In this document: piece by piece, positions 35,301 to 46,401 of the stretch
How positions within the stretch are numbered: the first letter of the stretch is position 1
Layout: each line of letters begins with the position of its first letter
Assembly (NCBI GenBank): GCA_947247005.1
Contig: OX365956.1
Location: forward strand, 13,598,089-13,662,088
Source of the DNA: Spisula solida
Lineage: Eukaryota; Mollusca; Bivalvia; Venerida; Mactridae
DNA length: 64,000 nucleotides
Direction of reading: 5' to 3'
Made by a program: the position numbers and the translations under genes
The notes under the pieces: generated by a model
The model's database searches: none
Seen by the model: only the letters and a program-made list of their open reading frames with translations
What the model was told of the DNA's origin: nothing

Positions 35301-38300
35301 TGAATGTCTGCTGACGCAATATCCAAATAATGATTTATTTGAAGACCGACTCGAAATATGTAATACGTAGACTTAATGTAAATGTATTTACAAATGTGTT
35401 TGTTGTGCAATAATATTAGGTTTATTTAAGAGAGCGACGGCTTATATATCTTAATATGTGGATATCGACACTCTGGGCTATGCCGTCGAGAATAGTATTA
35501 CATCCTCCAAGTAGCCGAAATAGAACATGACGTGGATTGTGTTATTCACTACATCAGTACATGTTGTCAAATTCAAATTTAACCCATTCATTTAAAAGCA
35601 GTGATATTTGTCAGAAGGTTTGCACACTGACGGACAGAGAAGTGTCGAATTCAAATTGAATCCATTTATTTGAAAGCAGTGATATCTGTCAGAAGGATTG
35701 CACTCTGACAGACAGAGATGTGTTACGTAACAGATAAAATGTTTATTTTTCAGGAAGACGTTGTTTAAGGTTGTGTTCATTTTATGTGGGGTTAGTACGG
35801 CGTTTTGTCCCTGGCTCAATACCTTGTGGTCGTTGTTGGTATATGCTGTAATCTATGGAATAGTTAATGGTAAGCTTTTGTTTTGTATCACTCTTAAAAT
35901 GTTAAATGTGTAACTATTGCAAATACACATCGTTAGTGTGGCGGCTGTAAAAAGTCACATTGTACTTCGCTTGGGTGTAGTAAATCATAATTACACCCTT
36001 TAATGATTAACTATACACACAATTCAAAGTGAACAGTGTTTCATTCATTGCGGAGTGAGTATATAGGCTTGCTTGAAATATTCATGTTTGGTGATATTGA
36101 GGGTTCGTTCTATGTCTGACTCGTATATGGCTAGCTAGGAGTTGCTGCCGTTTCTGTGTGGCTTTCGATTGTCTACAGAAGCATAGAGGTGACATGGTCA
36201 ATATTTTATAGGTTGATGGAACGACTTATTTAAGGGTAGAACATATTTTTTTATCTTTTGGGAACATTCCCAGTAGACACTTTCTGTTGAATATTATCGA
36301 CTTTCCATTGAGATTTTGCGATCTACTAGCAATACAACTGATTCAGTGTATACCGTAAAGACACTTTGAATCATTTACCAAATTCATTTGAAAAGCATAA
36401 TTGGATGCTTATACCCTCTGCAGTTTAGAACATATAATGAATCGGCGTATGAATCTACCAATATCCAGAATTGATCAATGCTCATTAACATATCTGTTTG
36501 CAGGTACAACCGTGTCGTTAACATCAGTCATTCTACTTGATACAGTGGGTATAACTGGTATTGCAGATGCTATTGGTCTTAACTATATGATCAGTGGACT
36601 CGGTGGCCTCATTGGACCACCATTTGTAGGTTAGTGATATATCAGCCGTTATGTTTCTTCTCACACACTCTCACAGGCTTTAAGCATATTAAAATAACGT
36701 ATTGGTTTGTATAACTAAATATTTTAACTTTAAAGTCTAGTATTTTCTTAAACCATTCGCGCTGAGATTTTTAAAAACACGATCCGCTTTTGCAAGTCTA
36801 AGAAATATCAATAATACAATAAATAATTACAAAACTAAGATTTCAGACTTTTCCCCTAATACAAGTATATTCTAGTCGTTTGTTGATTTAGATGTATGTC
36901 TCGTCCTTGTTGTATACATGCATGTTATAGTAAACGTTCAATCCTTAATAGTATGTCCTATATAAAGACTATCCTACACGCGAATAATGACTGACATTAC
37001 TACCAAAGAATGTGTACTTGCGTTTCGTGCTATACGTGATCTGCTGAGTGCTCGCTTTCCTGTTCGTTATGATAGTATATGTTGCATTGCTCATGCTATT
37101 TTATCTTGTATTGTGTTGTTGTCTTACACGTCATTGCACAATCAATCTAATACACATATAAATTATGGGAATCGTCATGCTTTAGAATACAAGTATTTTG
37201 ATCGACTAATTCAGTTTAACATACATTTACATGACAATTCCCCCCCCCAGAATTTCTGGTAGTTCCAATAATTTGCTCCGACCTATTTAATGCAAAATAT
37301 TGAAATCCGTTTACTTCAAAATTGAAATAATCATCACCCAAAGTTTCGGTAAAGCACACAATGTCATTCTCCTGGAACAATTTAATGATTTCAGGACTCT
37401 GTAATTTGTTACTTCTTTTACTTTTTAATCCTTGGACATTTAACAGCTCGAACCTCACTGTAAGTTCATTGACTGTCGCACTACTACTATCCTATTCATT
37501 GACCCGTGCAAAATGTGGAGTAATAATTACTCCCATATATCCGTCTACAAAATTATTCCATGGTGTATTATGTTATTTCATTGCTTTAAGTACAGGTATT
37601 ATCTTGTTCACATGTAAAATGATACGCTGGCTCGTATGGTATGTCTACATAGGTAAAAGTGTTTTCGGTTATAGTATAGTATAATTACAGTGCCCACCAA
37701 AAATAAGTATACAGTTGCAAAATTAAACTTGGTTTAATTATTCAATATCTGTTCATCAGACAATCACAATTCTACTAGTTTCTAAAAATAGAGGGACTAA
37801 ATGAGTCAAAAATGAGGTAGACGTAAAGATAAACAGCCATGTGGCCCAATTGGCTGAATTTGTCCATCTTTTTACGGCCAAGTTATCCTATAAACCTGAC
37901 AAAGAAAGTTTTTATTTTGCACCTAGGGTAGCAATCAATGTATGGTGTTAACGTTTATTAAACAAAATTATTCCATGTCTTTAAAATATTGCTGCTTTAC
38001 TGTTCTGTAAACAGTGTACTTACAGATGAGTGAATGGGGAAATCCTCTGTTTACTTATTTTTGGTGGGCACTGTATATTTGTAGATATATTGATGAAGGT
38101 TCTATGTGCAAAGTATATTTGTGTTTTGTAGGTTTGTTTACCTCAGTTTTTTCATAACCTTCCACTAACTTAATTATATTGTAACACATCATATTGGCCA
38201 AAATATCAAATATTTTAATATTCTTAACGCATAGTTATTTTTCTAGTTCATTGTTCATTGTTGAGGATCTTATGGAAGATTGATACAATTATATATACTA

Positions 38301-39381
38301 TGTATATTGTCATATGAGTTTCCTCGTAAAATAAAGTATTTAGTATTGTTATTATAAAGTATAAGTGATGTAAGCAATGTACGAAAGTGAGCGCACATCG
38401 GCAGATATATCTATACGAGTACATGTACTTATATATTAGAGAGGTTGCGAAAGGCAACGTGTAACGTGTACGTCTACGTAAATACTATTTTGGGGTATTT
38501 TGTTATCCAAGTATGTGTAGTTTTTACAAGTAACGGACGTGTGACAGACGTAAATATAATGTGTACTATGTCATACAGATATGCGAACGCACGGGAAGCT
38601 CAAGATTTCATCGCCCGTGGTCTCATTGAGTTTATATAAACACTCATTATCGATTCACGAAGAAATCATGTCACAAATGTCATGTGATTTTACAAGCTCA
38701 CGTTGTGTTTCACAAGTCAATAGAGAGGTTGCGAAAGGCAACTTGTAACGTGTACGTGAATACTATTTTTGGGTATTTCGTCATCCAGGTATGTGTAGTT
38801 TCTACAAGTAACGGACGTGTGACAGACGAAAATATAATGTGTACTATGCCACGCAGATATGCGCATGCAAGGGAAACTCAAAATTTCATCACCCGTGGTC
38901 TCATTGAGTTTATATAAACACTCATTATTGATTCACGAAGAAATCATGTCACAACTGTCATGTGATTTTACAAGCACACGTTTTGTTTCGCAAGTCAATT
39001 TTAAATGCTACATGTACGTATACATGTACGGGTAGCTACACGTACAAGTAGTCGTACACGTTCGAATCGCAACCTCTCTAAATTTTAATTGCAACACGTA
39101 CTTATACACGTACAAGTAGTCGTCCACGTTCGCATCGCAACCTCTTTTATAGCATTGATTTTAACGTATCTGGAATTTATGTGCATAAATTATTTTTCCA
39201 GTGCGGACTAAAATTTGTTGATGAAAACATGAAACTACTTATGACTGATATATACTTACTTATTCCATATTTTGTTACTTTTACAGGTTTATTATACGAC
39301 TTGACGGGGACATACACTGCGACGTTTCTGTTTGCTGGAGGTGCAATGGCTACAGCGGGAATGATGATTATTGGATTATAA
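29380..39381 (+). CDS. Monocarboxylate-transporter-like protein (SLC16 family, MFS), complete, eight exons
   Basis: Exons 29380-29575, 32268-32411, 33022-33145, 33637-34196, 34555-34660, 35754-35869, 36504-36629 and 39287-39381 join without a stop to 488 codons; every intron is GT-AG. The product is a 12-TM plasma-membrane carrier. The SLC16 signature before TM1 is D-R-G-W-S-W, and the TM4-TM5 motif appears as YFNKYRGMACGIALSGCGAG. A hydrophilic cytoplasmic loop of about 120 residues separates TM6 and TM7. TM8 reads SAIGIGSICGRIILGFVAD: the arginine important in proton-coupled members is kept, but the aspartate a few residues before it is serine, so lactate/H+ transport is uncertain and an orphan-type substrate is likely. 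The protein stops right after TM12, leaving no cytoplasmic tail for a basigin-type partner to be inferred. The second ATG (29383) has the better -3 base. Introns are full of MITEs. A paralogue follows at 56.8 kb. Confidence 0.9.
29699..29915. mobile_element. TIR element (family C), solo copy, intron 1
   Basis: The ends ATATCGCTGGCTTAGAATTA and its near-complement bracket 217 bp. It is colinear with 1121-1606 minus the nested insertion there, so it serves as the uninterrupted reference. Confidence 0.75.
30012..30232. mobile_element. MITE with TATAACTC ends (family H), copy 2, intron 1
   Basis: Matches 19790-20007 from AACTCTAACGCGATAAATTG through TTGATCGCGTTGGGGTTATA with about 90% similarity by eye. 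Confidence 0.8.
30233..32267 (+). other. Remainder of intron 1
   Basis: About 2 kb of AT-rich intron. No repeat copy, exon or RNA gene was recognised. Confidence 0.5.
32500..32700 (+). repeat. Possible dispersed repeat, intron 2
   Basis: GGGGGTATATTGCTTTGCAC followed by CGGTCC/CGTCCGTCC-rich sequence and AATAACTCAGGAACGCTTGA resembles a repeat type common in bivalve DNA. No second copy exists in the window. Confidence 0.3.
33344..33600 (+). repeat. Dispersed repeat family A, copy 3, intron 3
   Basis: It reads from CTGCTAAAACTATGTAG to GTCTGACTTAATATAAT and is the reverse complement of 1162-1414 with few differences. It fills most of intron 3. Confidence 0.75.
34740..34977. mobile_element. 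TIR element (family C), diverged copy, intron 5
   Basis: The ends ATATATCGTCGGCTTAGCAG and its near-complement, and the shared internal block TTTTCAGACAGTTTTG, relate it to 29699-29915. It is much more diverged than the other copies. Confidence 0.6.
35565..35720 (+). repeat. Tandem duplication of a 78-bp unit, intron 5
   Basis: Two units starting TGTC(A/G)AATTCAAATT and running through AAGCAGTGATAT, TGTCAGAAGG and GACAGAGA lie end to end, about 90% identical. The array ends just upstream of exon 6. Confidence 0.85.
36043..36179 (+). repeat. Dispersed repeat (family F), copy 2, intron 6
   Basis: Partner of 10938-11073, in the same orientation. Confidence 0.65.
37216..37458 (-). mobile_element. 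5' fragment of a LINE endonuclease (L2/CR1-like), intron 7
   Basis: The minus strand encodes about 80 residues typical of the start of an APE-type endonuclease. LLNVQGLKSKRSNKLQSPEI carries the active-site Asn region, and IVCFTETLGDD carries the catalytic Glu region. The fragment breaks off beside a run of nine C residues. No reverse transcriptase follows. Confidence 0.7.
37688..38073. mobile_element. Tc1-like MITE (family I), copy 1, intron 7
   Basis: 386 bp with ends CAGTGCCCACCAAAAATAAG and its complement, flanked by TA on both sides. Partner at 47510-47913. No transposase. Confidence 0.85.
38439..39146 (+). mobile_element. TA-flanked MITE (family E), copy 2, split by a sister copy
   Basis: The left part (38439-38720) begins GAGAGGTTGCGAAAGGCAAC. 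The right part (39081-39146) resumes AATTTTAATTGCAACACG and ends CATCGCAACCTCTT. The interruption is another family E element. Confidence 0.85.
38723..39078 (+). mobile_element. TA-flanked MITE (family E), copy 3, inserted into copy 2
   Basis: A complete 356-bp copy with both GAGAGGTTGCGA-type ends, flanked by TA at 38721-38722 and 39079-39080. Removing it and one TA restores the consensus interior of copy 2. Confidence 0.88.
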
Positions 39382-39882
39382 TTTAACAATATGTGCCCAA
39401 CGTTAGTAACTTTGTGATTTTATCGGTTCGGACAATTCATTTAACTGTCTATAGTGTATGCATATCTAGAAAATGGGGGTATCATAGTGACCATGGCTGC
39501 AATTGCTCAACCTTTATTGGTACCATACTATATCATAATTAACTTCCTTCCGACCAACAACAGTGCATTGAACTTGGCCAGTGACTACACAATATTTCAC
39601 TGACTTCAGAAGAAACTGTATGTTATAGTTCAAACTATAGTGATTGACTACTTTATACTGATATTGTTTTTGTTATATAAATACACATTATTGTAAAATG
39701 ATACGTAGAGAGAGAATTCGTGTCAACCGCATGTTTCAAAGGATAATTGGTGCATAGAGAGACGTTATCGTAAAACAGGGATACACCTTGTCGTATTTGC
39801 TCAAATATGTTATACACATGTAAAAGCATACACAATATTTGGTAATGAAATACATATTGTCGTAGTTCATTTTCTGACAATA
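39382..39882. other. 3' flank of the first transporter gene
   Basis: No canonical AATAAA was seen in the first 500 nt after the stop codon, so the polyadenylation site is uncertain. Nothing else was recognised. Confidence 0.35.
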
Positions 39883-41984
39883 GAGAGGTTACGACGCGAA
39901 CGTGTAGGACTACGTGTATGTGTAGCAACCCGTAAATGTCTAAGTACACGTTGCAATTGACCTTTCTGCCGATTTTGATTGACAGGTGGCGTTAGCCAAT
40001 CAGATTGCAGCATCTGGGCAACGATTTATCGCCGCCATCTTGTTAGACAACCTGGACATTAGACAAGCTAAAATCAATGTAAATTGTGCAATATTCAATT
40101 AAGTCTTATTTCATTAATATTGACCACATTTTTAAAATTCTGGTATGTTTAAAAACTAGAGAACTTCAACTTTAATTTGGTAGCACTGTCATGAAAGTGA
40201 ATTAATTTATTAAATCCATAAGGCCTCGGAAGTAGTAGCTATATATGTATATTTTGACTCAAATATAGTCTGATTTAAAAGTTATATCATTGATATTTGC
40301 ATCAATATAATTCGAAATAATTACATGTTGTGATACTAGAAAGCTTCGTCTTTAATTTGATATGAATGTTTAAAAAATATATACTTCAAACCATAGACTC
40401 GTGAAATTATTTTATTATTTGATATAGAATAAGGACACATAACCCCCAAATAACGAGAATGTGTGTATTTCCCATCGAAGATGACTGTGAAGTGTTTTAA
40501 TAATATTGAACATTATGTTGTTTTGGTCTATGTAATAGTTATAGCGCTTTTCAGCTGACATCCTTGTGGTGCTAAATTCATTCAATCTTCAAAGCTCATA
40601 AAAAATTTTTTTTTAAATCTATGTACTGTACGGTCCGGGCAGCTATTGTAAATCATGAAAGATAGATACATGTACAAATTTATTTCAAAGTATCTATAGG
40701 TCAGAGACCTGTCGGATATATACACATTACTACAAAACATTACTAGCAATTATGTATAAAACTAACTGACCCCATACTGTTCCCCTGTCCTGGCGGAAAC
40801 CGCTATGTGTCACATTGATTATTGACAACTAACAAGACACCGCGGTATATCACTGGTCCCCGACTGATACGAATCTAAACGAGATCATCAAAGTATATAA
40901 CACATTGGAATTTTAACTAACTTAACATCTAGGGCTTATTTATGTCTTGTATAATGGTGCATATAAAATACAGTGCATGAAAGATTCACATTCATCTATG
41001 TTAACATAGCACTATTTTTTTGCGAAAGTTGCAATCAAATACAGCCTCAGTCGTAAGTAATCAACAAAATGTATGTCCCCGCTATAAGCGGTAGATCACA
41101 CGGAAGACATCAATAAAAACCCGACGCAGAAAATCAGGAGGTCTTGTAACTTTACTTAAATAATTGTTTACGCACATTTGAATTCGATTATTTATCAAAC
41201 CCACCATCATACGAACGTATACGGAAGATGAAATGCTTTAGTGTATGGAAGATTCCATTATACCCGTAACCGTGTATATGTAAATATATGTATTAACCCT
41301 TAATGATTTCTTTGTTACAATAAAGGGTGTATCTTTCAAGCAAGGTCATTCCTGATTGGCGCAAAAACTATACATAAATAGCGATTTAGATAAAAAGAAA
41401 CATTCTAATTGAGCGGCAAAATTACGCTTGTGAGTGTCTGCTTATTCGGACACTGCTTGGCTCTGATTTAGTAACTGTTTACGTAAAATTTTTCGATTAA
41501 AAACCATCGATTTGCAATTTTTAAGTAGGCACATGATTATGTTTAACAAATTTTTCAAAACATTGACTTAAAGCGAAATATTTAACGGAATTGTATCAAG
41601 CGCATCACACGACATCTCCGTATTAGACGCCATTTTAATGAAAGCTTGTCTTGCGTAGCAACAACGAATACCCGTAACTATAGGGGGCGTGGCTACGAAG
41701 CGTCTGCAGAAAGGTCAATTGAAATTGGCTTGCGAAACAGTTGTAACATGATTTCATCGTGAATCGATAATGAGTGTTTATTCAAACTCAATATGACCAT
41801 AGGCAAAGAAATATCAGGTTTCCCGCACAGACACATACATGTACCTGTGTGACATAGTACACACTATTTCTTCGTCTGTCACGCGTCCGTTACTTGTAAA
41901 TACTACACATACCTGGATGACGACGTGCTCAAAAATAGTATTCACGTAGACGTACATGTTACCCGTTGTCTTTCGTAACCTCTC
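39883..41984 (-). mobile_element. TA-flanked MITE (family E), copy 4, split by a larger transposon
   Basis: The outer ends are GAGAGGTTACGA and TCGTAACCTCTC with flanking TA. The two halves, 39883-39958 and 41717-41984, add up to about 340 bp and are an inverted family E copy. Confidence 0.85.
39959..41716. mobile_element. Non-autonomous DNA transposon of 1758 bp with AATT target duplication
   Basis: It begins GACCTTTCTGC and ends GCAGAAAGGTC, perfect 11-bp inverted repeats, and is flanked by AATT on both sides. The empty site TTGCAATTGAAATT is seen in the family E consensus, which fixes the boundaries. No open frame longer than 60 codons lies within it, so no transposase is encoded. Confidence 0.85.
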
Positions 41985-42020
41985 TATCAATACGTATGTG
42001 CCGGTGGTCTTATACGTGTA

Positions 42021-42194
42021 CAATCAGGACTCGATATAACGACATCCGATATACTGACAAATTCATTATACTGACATCATATTTGGGGACAAAAGTATTA
42101 AAACGCTCTTTGTATCAATTCAGTATACTGACATATTCGTTACAACGACATTTTTCTTGGAAACGAACAGCGTCGTTGTATCGAGTTCTGACTG
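42021..42194 (+). mobile_element. pogo/Tc1-like MITE (family G), copy 2
   Basis: 174 bp, TA-flanked, nearly identical to 15293-15466. It begins CAATCAGGACTCGATATAAC and ends TCGAGTTCTGACTG. Confidence 0.85.
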
Positions 42195-43439
42195 TATATC
42201 AAAAAATAAACGTATCGATTTATGTTGATAAGCAAATATATAGGAATGGGACGCAACTCTCTGTGACAACTGCAGGGCACGGTATGCACATAATAATAAC
42301 ACACGGAAATGAAAAGGCACAAGTCACATTGAGAACTACAAATAAGAACACGAAGAATTAAAATGAACAGCTACAAGAGTTGGACATCTCTATCCGGCCA
42401 TCTGCCTCCTCATTTCATCTACCATATCCGGAGCAAGAGTCGAAAACATTGAACAAATCACAAGGACGACCACACGCCACAAAATCAAACCACAAAGCAA
42501 CATCAACAGAAACAACATGTGTACACTTTTGAAAGAAACGAATCACCTCTGCGCAAAAGGTACATACGAAACGAACAGTCCAACAAATCAAGCAGTTTCG
42601 ATTATTTGTTTTGTAATTTTCTTTATTTTTAACAACATAATAATTATATAAAATGGACAGAACGTACTTAAAAGAAGATTACCTGTGGGTTACTGTAGGG
42701 ATCCCGAGTTGGTACGGACAGTTGTAAATGTCACTAGGGGTTCAAAAATAAGAAATATTGGGGATGAAAATGCTATTTTTTGTATGCGGGCTTGTTTTTT
42801 GCTAGTACATTCAGTACCTATTTTGAATTTAAGACTGTTGGTTTTCACCTTAGAGTTATTACTAAATTTCATTAGTTTTATGTCTTGACCTGAAGAACTA
42901 TCAATCTGAAATTATTCCAAAAAATATCTAACCTACCTACCTACCCTTTCTAAATCTGCTTCGGACGGGAAGGGGAAACATAGAATAGTTTAAGGTCGGC
43001 CCTATCAGAAGTCAAAGCAAAACGAGAGCGCTACATTTAAGGACACAACAAGATAATGTAATAGACACGCATATGTCATCCCAAAAGGCGTTAAGTTATT
43101 TATAGGCATATTCATAGAGTCTGCATATTGTCCAGTCATCACACATTGAAGTAGGACGCATTATGGCAAGCTGTACCCACCACCACAACGTTCAATCCGA
43201 TAACACACATTCATTTTGTATCGCGTAGACAGCTGTTAGTGTAGATGTACGCAACTCTAGGGAAAGTAAGTATTGCTTTGATTATATTCATTTCGCAGGA
43301 TCCAAACAAAACAAAGTGTGTACTCGCAATTGAAGTTTTTTCATCATGGAGAAATCACGGAAAGAATTTGCGATTTATTTTTGAAAACAAACTTTGTTTG
43401 AAACTTCGACCCTAATTAGGTATCTTAAAGAAAAATACA
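42195..43439. other. Spacer with nothing firm
   Basis: The open frame 41966-42361 runs out of the MITE and is not a gene. A donor-like GTAAGTATTG near 43265 follows a short ATG frame, but no exon model can be supported. Confidence 0.3.
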
Positions 43440-44625
43440 TCGGAAGCAATCGGAAGCCATCAGGAGCAGTCGGGAAACTTAAGGAGTCTTAGGCATCCAT
43501 TAGGAGCAGATTGAAGCCACTAATAACAATCGACAGCCACTAGTAGCTATCGGAAGCCAACAAGAGCAATCGGCATGCACCGAAAGCCACTTTGCCATCA
43601 ATTGGCAAAAATCCGGAGTCATCAGGAGCCATCAGATGTCATTGGTAGCCACCATGGGCCATCGGAAACCATCAACAGTCATCGGACGCCACCAGCAGCA
43701 GTAGTCATGAGGAATCGGGATCTATCAGCAGCTATCGGAATCCGTCAGCAGTCATCAGGAACAATCGAAAGCTATCAGCAGCCATCAATACCCATAGGAA
43801 GCAATCAGCAGCCGCCAAGAGCCACAGGAGGCCATCAGTAGCGGTCAGAGCAATCGAAAGCCATCATCAGCCGTCAAGAGCCATCGGAAGCCTTAAACTG
43901 TCGCCAGGAGCAATCGGAAAGCATCAACAGCCATCGGACGCCATCAGCACTCGGCTGGACCAATCGGAAAGCATCAACAGCAGTCGTCGGCAGTCATCAA
44001 CAGCCGTCAAGAGCCAAGGGACGCTATCAGCAGCCGTCATGAGCAATTGAAAGCCACCATCAGTCATCAGCAGCCGCCAGTAGCAATCGAAAGCCATCAG
44101 CATATGTCAAGAGCAATCGGAAGTCATGAGCAGTAATCAGTAGCCGTCAGGAGCAATCAAAGGCGACAAGCAGTCATAGGGAGCAATCAACAGCCGTCAT
44201 GAGCAATGGGAAGCCATCAGTAGTCTTCGGAAGCCATCATCAGCCATCAGGCGCAATAGCAAGCCATCAGTAATCTTCGGAAGCCATATGCAGCTGTCAG
44301 GACCAATCAAATACATCGGCAGCCATCGAAAGCCCCTATCAGCCAACAGGAGCAAACGGAAGCCATCATCAGCCATCAGGAGCAATTGCAAGCCATCAGT
44401 AGTCTTCGGAAGCCATCATCAGCCGTCAGGCGCAATAGCAAGCCATCAGTAGTCTTCGGAAGCCATATGCAGCTGTCAGGACCAATCAAATACATCAGCA
44501 GCCATCGGAAGCCACCATCAGCCATCAGGAGCAAACGGAAGCCATCATGAGCCATCATGAGCCATCGGAAGCCATCAGGAGCAATCAGGAACAGTCGTGA
44601 ACCACCATGTATCATCTTCCAGTGT
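43440..44625 (+). repeat. Minisatellite of about 19-20 bp units with a higher-order period near 180 bp
   Basis: The unit GCCATCAGGAGCAATCGGAA is repeated some 60 times with substitutions. A larger block containing GAAGCCATATGCAGCTGTCA recurs about 179 bp apart (44281 and 44460), showing higher-order structure. Open frames on both strands are artefacts of the 3n-like periodicity. Confidence 0.9.
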
Positions 44626-44639
44626 CTTAAAACCTACAG

Positions 44640-45790
44640 TACACCCAGTCTCACTCACTTTACTTCCAAGGTATGTAACGGAGTCAACATCTTCTATCCT
44701 CTATCCTTCTAGGAGGATACTACTTCCGTTGACTTTGACTTTATGTTGACTTCAAGCTCAATGAATTTGGCTACTTCTTTTTGAGGTATTTTCTTTTGTT
44801 GGATGTGGGCGTATAAGTACGACAGGATGCCTATGTCGTCTGCATAGTCGAGGTCGTTCAACTTTGTGGTTACGGTCCACTGTATCCCTCTTGGTATGTC
44901 TTATGTGGTTCTCATTACCCAGTGAATGACTATTGAGAAGAGCATGGGCGACCGAAGGCAGCCTTGTCTCACTCCTGATTTCACTTCAAAGGGTATAGAA
45001 AGGTCTAAATCATGAATGACCTGGCATAAATTGTTACAGTAACTGAAGAGGCTGTGTATTATGTTCCCAATCTCGCAGGATAAACCATAGTGTCTCAGAA
45101 TATGACAGATTGTGTCCCTATCCACCAGGTCGAACGCTTGTTTGAAGTCTATGAAGTTGACATAAAGTGGAGAGTTCCTTCAATAGACTGTTCTGTGATG
45201 AAACGTAGGGTGTCACATGACCTTCAAGATCTAAAATCTGCTTGCTCTTCTCTTAGTTGCTTCCTTGATCCTCTCTTATAGCATCCGTGTTAGTACTTTG
45301 ATGGGTATATATGTACATACCAACTGGATTCCTCGCCAGTTCTGACAGTCATTCAGATCTCCATTCTTTGGTAGCATAACTATATACCCAAATCTCGAAG
45401 TAATTCTGCTATAGTGGTGCTTTAGTGCCTCTGGTGGAATTCTGTCGGGCCCTGGTGCTTTCACCTTTTTGGTATTAGAGATCGCGTGTGCGACTTCCTG
45501 TTTGGTAACTGATCCCATGTTTATTTCCAGATCTGTACCACACCTCATCCATCATAGGTGGACTTGCCTTTCCACCTGTTCAGTTGATCTGCTTGCTTTG
45601 CTAGGTTGTAACCATGTTGGTCTTTAACATGCTTCCTGCGAGTTGGTGTGTAGTTTGATACAAAGTGCACATATCATTCTGCTGTGCCGCTTGTTGTGCT
45701 TTTGCTGCTAGTTGATTAATCAGGTGTCTCTTATCTTGCTTGCAGCTCTTCTTTACGGACTTCTGTAAGTGTCTCTATTTCTGCCTGTAT
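44640..45790 (-). mobile_element. Degenerate LINE reverse transcriptase (RTE-like)
   Basis: Read 5' to 3' on the minus strand, the fragment shows KKVKAPGPDRIPPEALKHH, LPKNGDLNDCQNWRGIQL, motif A as LYVNFIDFKQAFDLVDRDT, FEVKSGVRQGCLRSP, and the catalytic box as DYADDIGIL at about 44831-44852. The order is that of a non-LTR reverse transcriptase. Several frameshifts and stops separate the pieces, and both the endonuclease and the 3' end are missing. The 3' side abuts the minisatellite. Confidence 0.8.
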
Positions 45791-45800
45791 CGTCCGCTAG

Positions 45801-46004
45801 CTTCTTGAAAACACTTTGCAAGTCTACATACCGTGGACAGACGACAGTTTAACTATTTTGCCAGGACAAAACGTCACATATGTGCTTAACGCATGTCAAT
45901 ATCGCCAGGAAGTTCAGTATCCTAAAAAAGGGGCACTGTATATAACGCACTTCAAAACTCCATTGATGTTTGTATTGTTTCCCTTTAAATTGTCGGTCAA
46001 ATAG
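45801..46004 (+). other. Possible orphan exon with GRAM-like sequence
   Basis: After a strong pyrimidine tract and CCGCTAG, an in-frame 67-codon stretch reads ILPGQNVTYVLNACQY and then KKGALYITHFKTPLMF. The spacing of LPG-x-V and the KKG-x-LYIT-x-F pattern recalls GRAM domains of myotubularin-type proteins. No neighbouring exon was found. It could be an exon relic or chance similarity. Confidence 0.2.
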
Positions 46005-46401
46005 TCACGCCCAATGGTTTTGTTCGCGCGTCACGTGAAAATCATGAACATGATGTCAACATAGAGTAATGGGTTAAATTGAAATAATTTTAGTGCAAAG
46101 TATAACAGGCATACGACTATTGGCACATTTATTGATTTATACTCCAGCAAAATTCAATAATAATTTAAACAAAAAACACAAACCCCCAAAATCGTTGCGT
46201 TTCAAAATCGGTTAAGTGTATACATGTTTATCGTATTTCACTTAATAATATGAGGGTGGACACATAATATATACGGTTTTGAATTCATGTTGATTTAGTA
46301 TTGAATTGACAAAACTCGTTTAATTAAATGAATTCATGTGAAGCGACCTTTCCCACTCTCATCATTCATTCGATAGTTCATACAAAATTTATCAAAACAT
46401 A

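Noticed and set aside
43575..44615. Several 60-90 codon frames on both strands
   Set aside because: They are translations of a minisatellite and have no start, splice or domain support.
43440..44625. Possible CRISPR-like array
   Set aside because: The units are contiguous and degenerate without unique spacers; this is an animal minisatellite. The same holds for 62482-64000.
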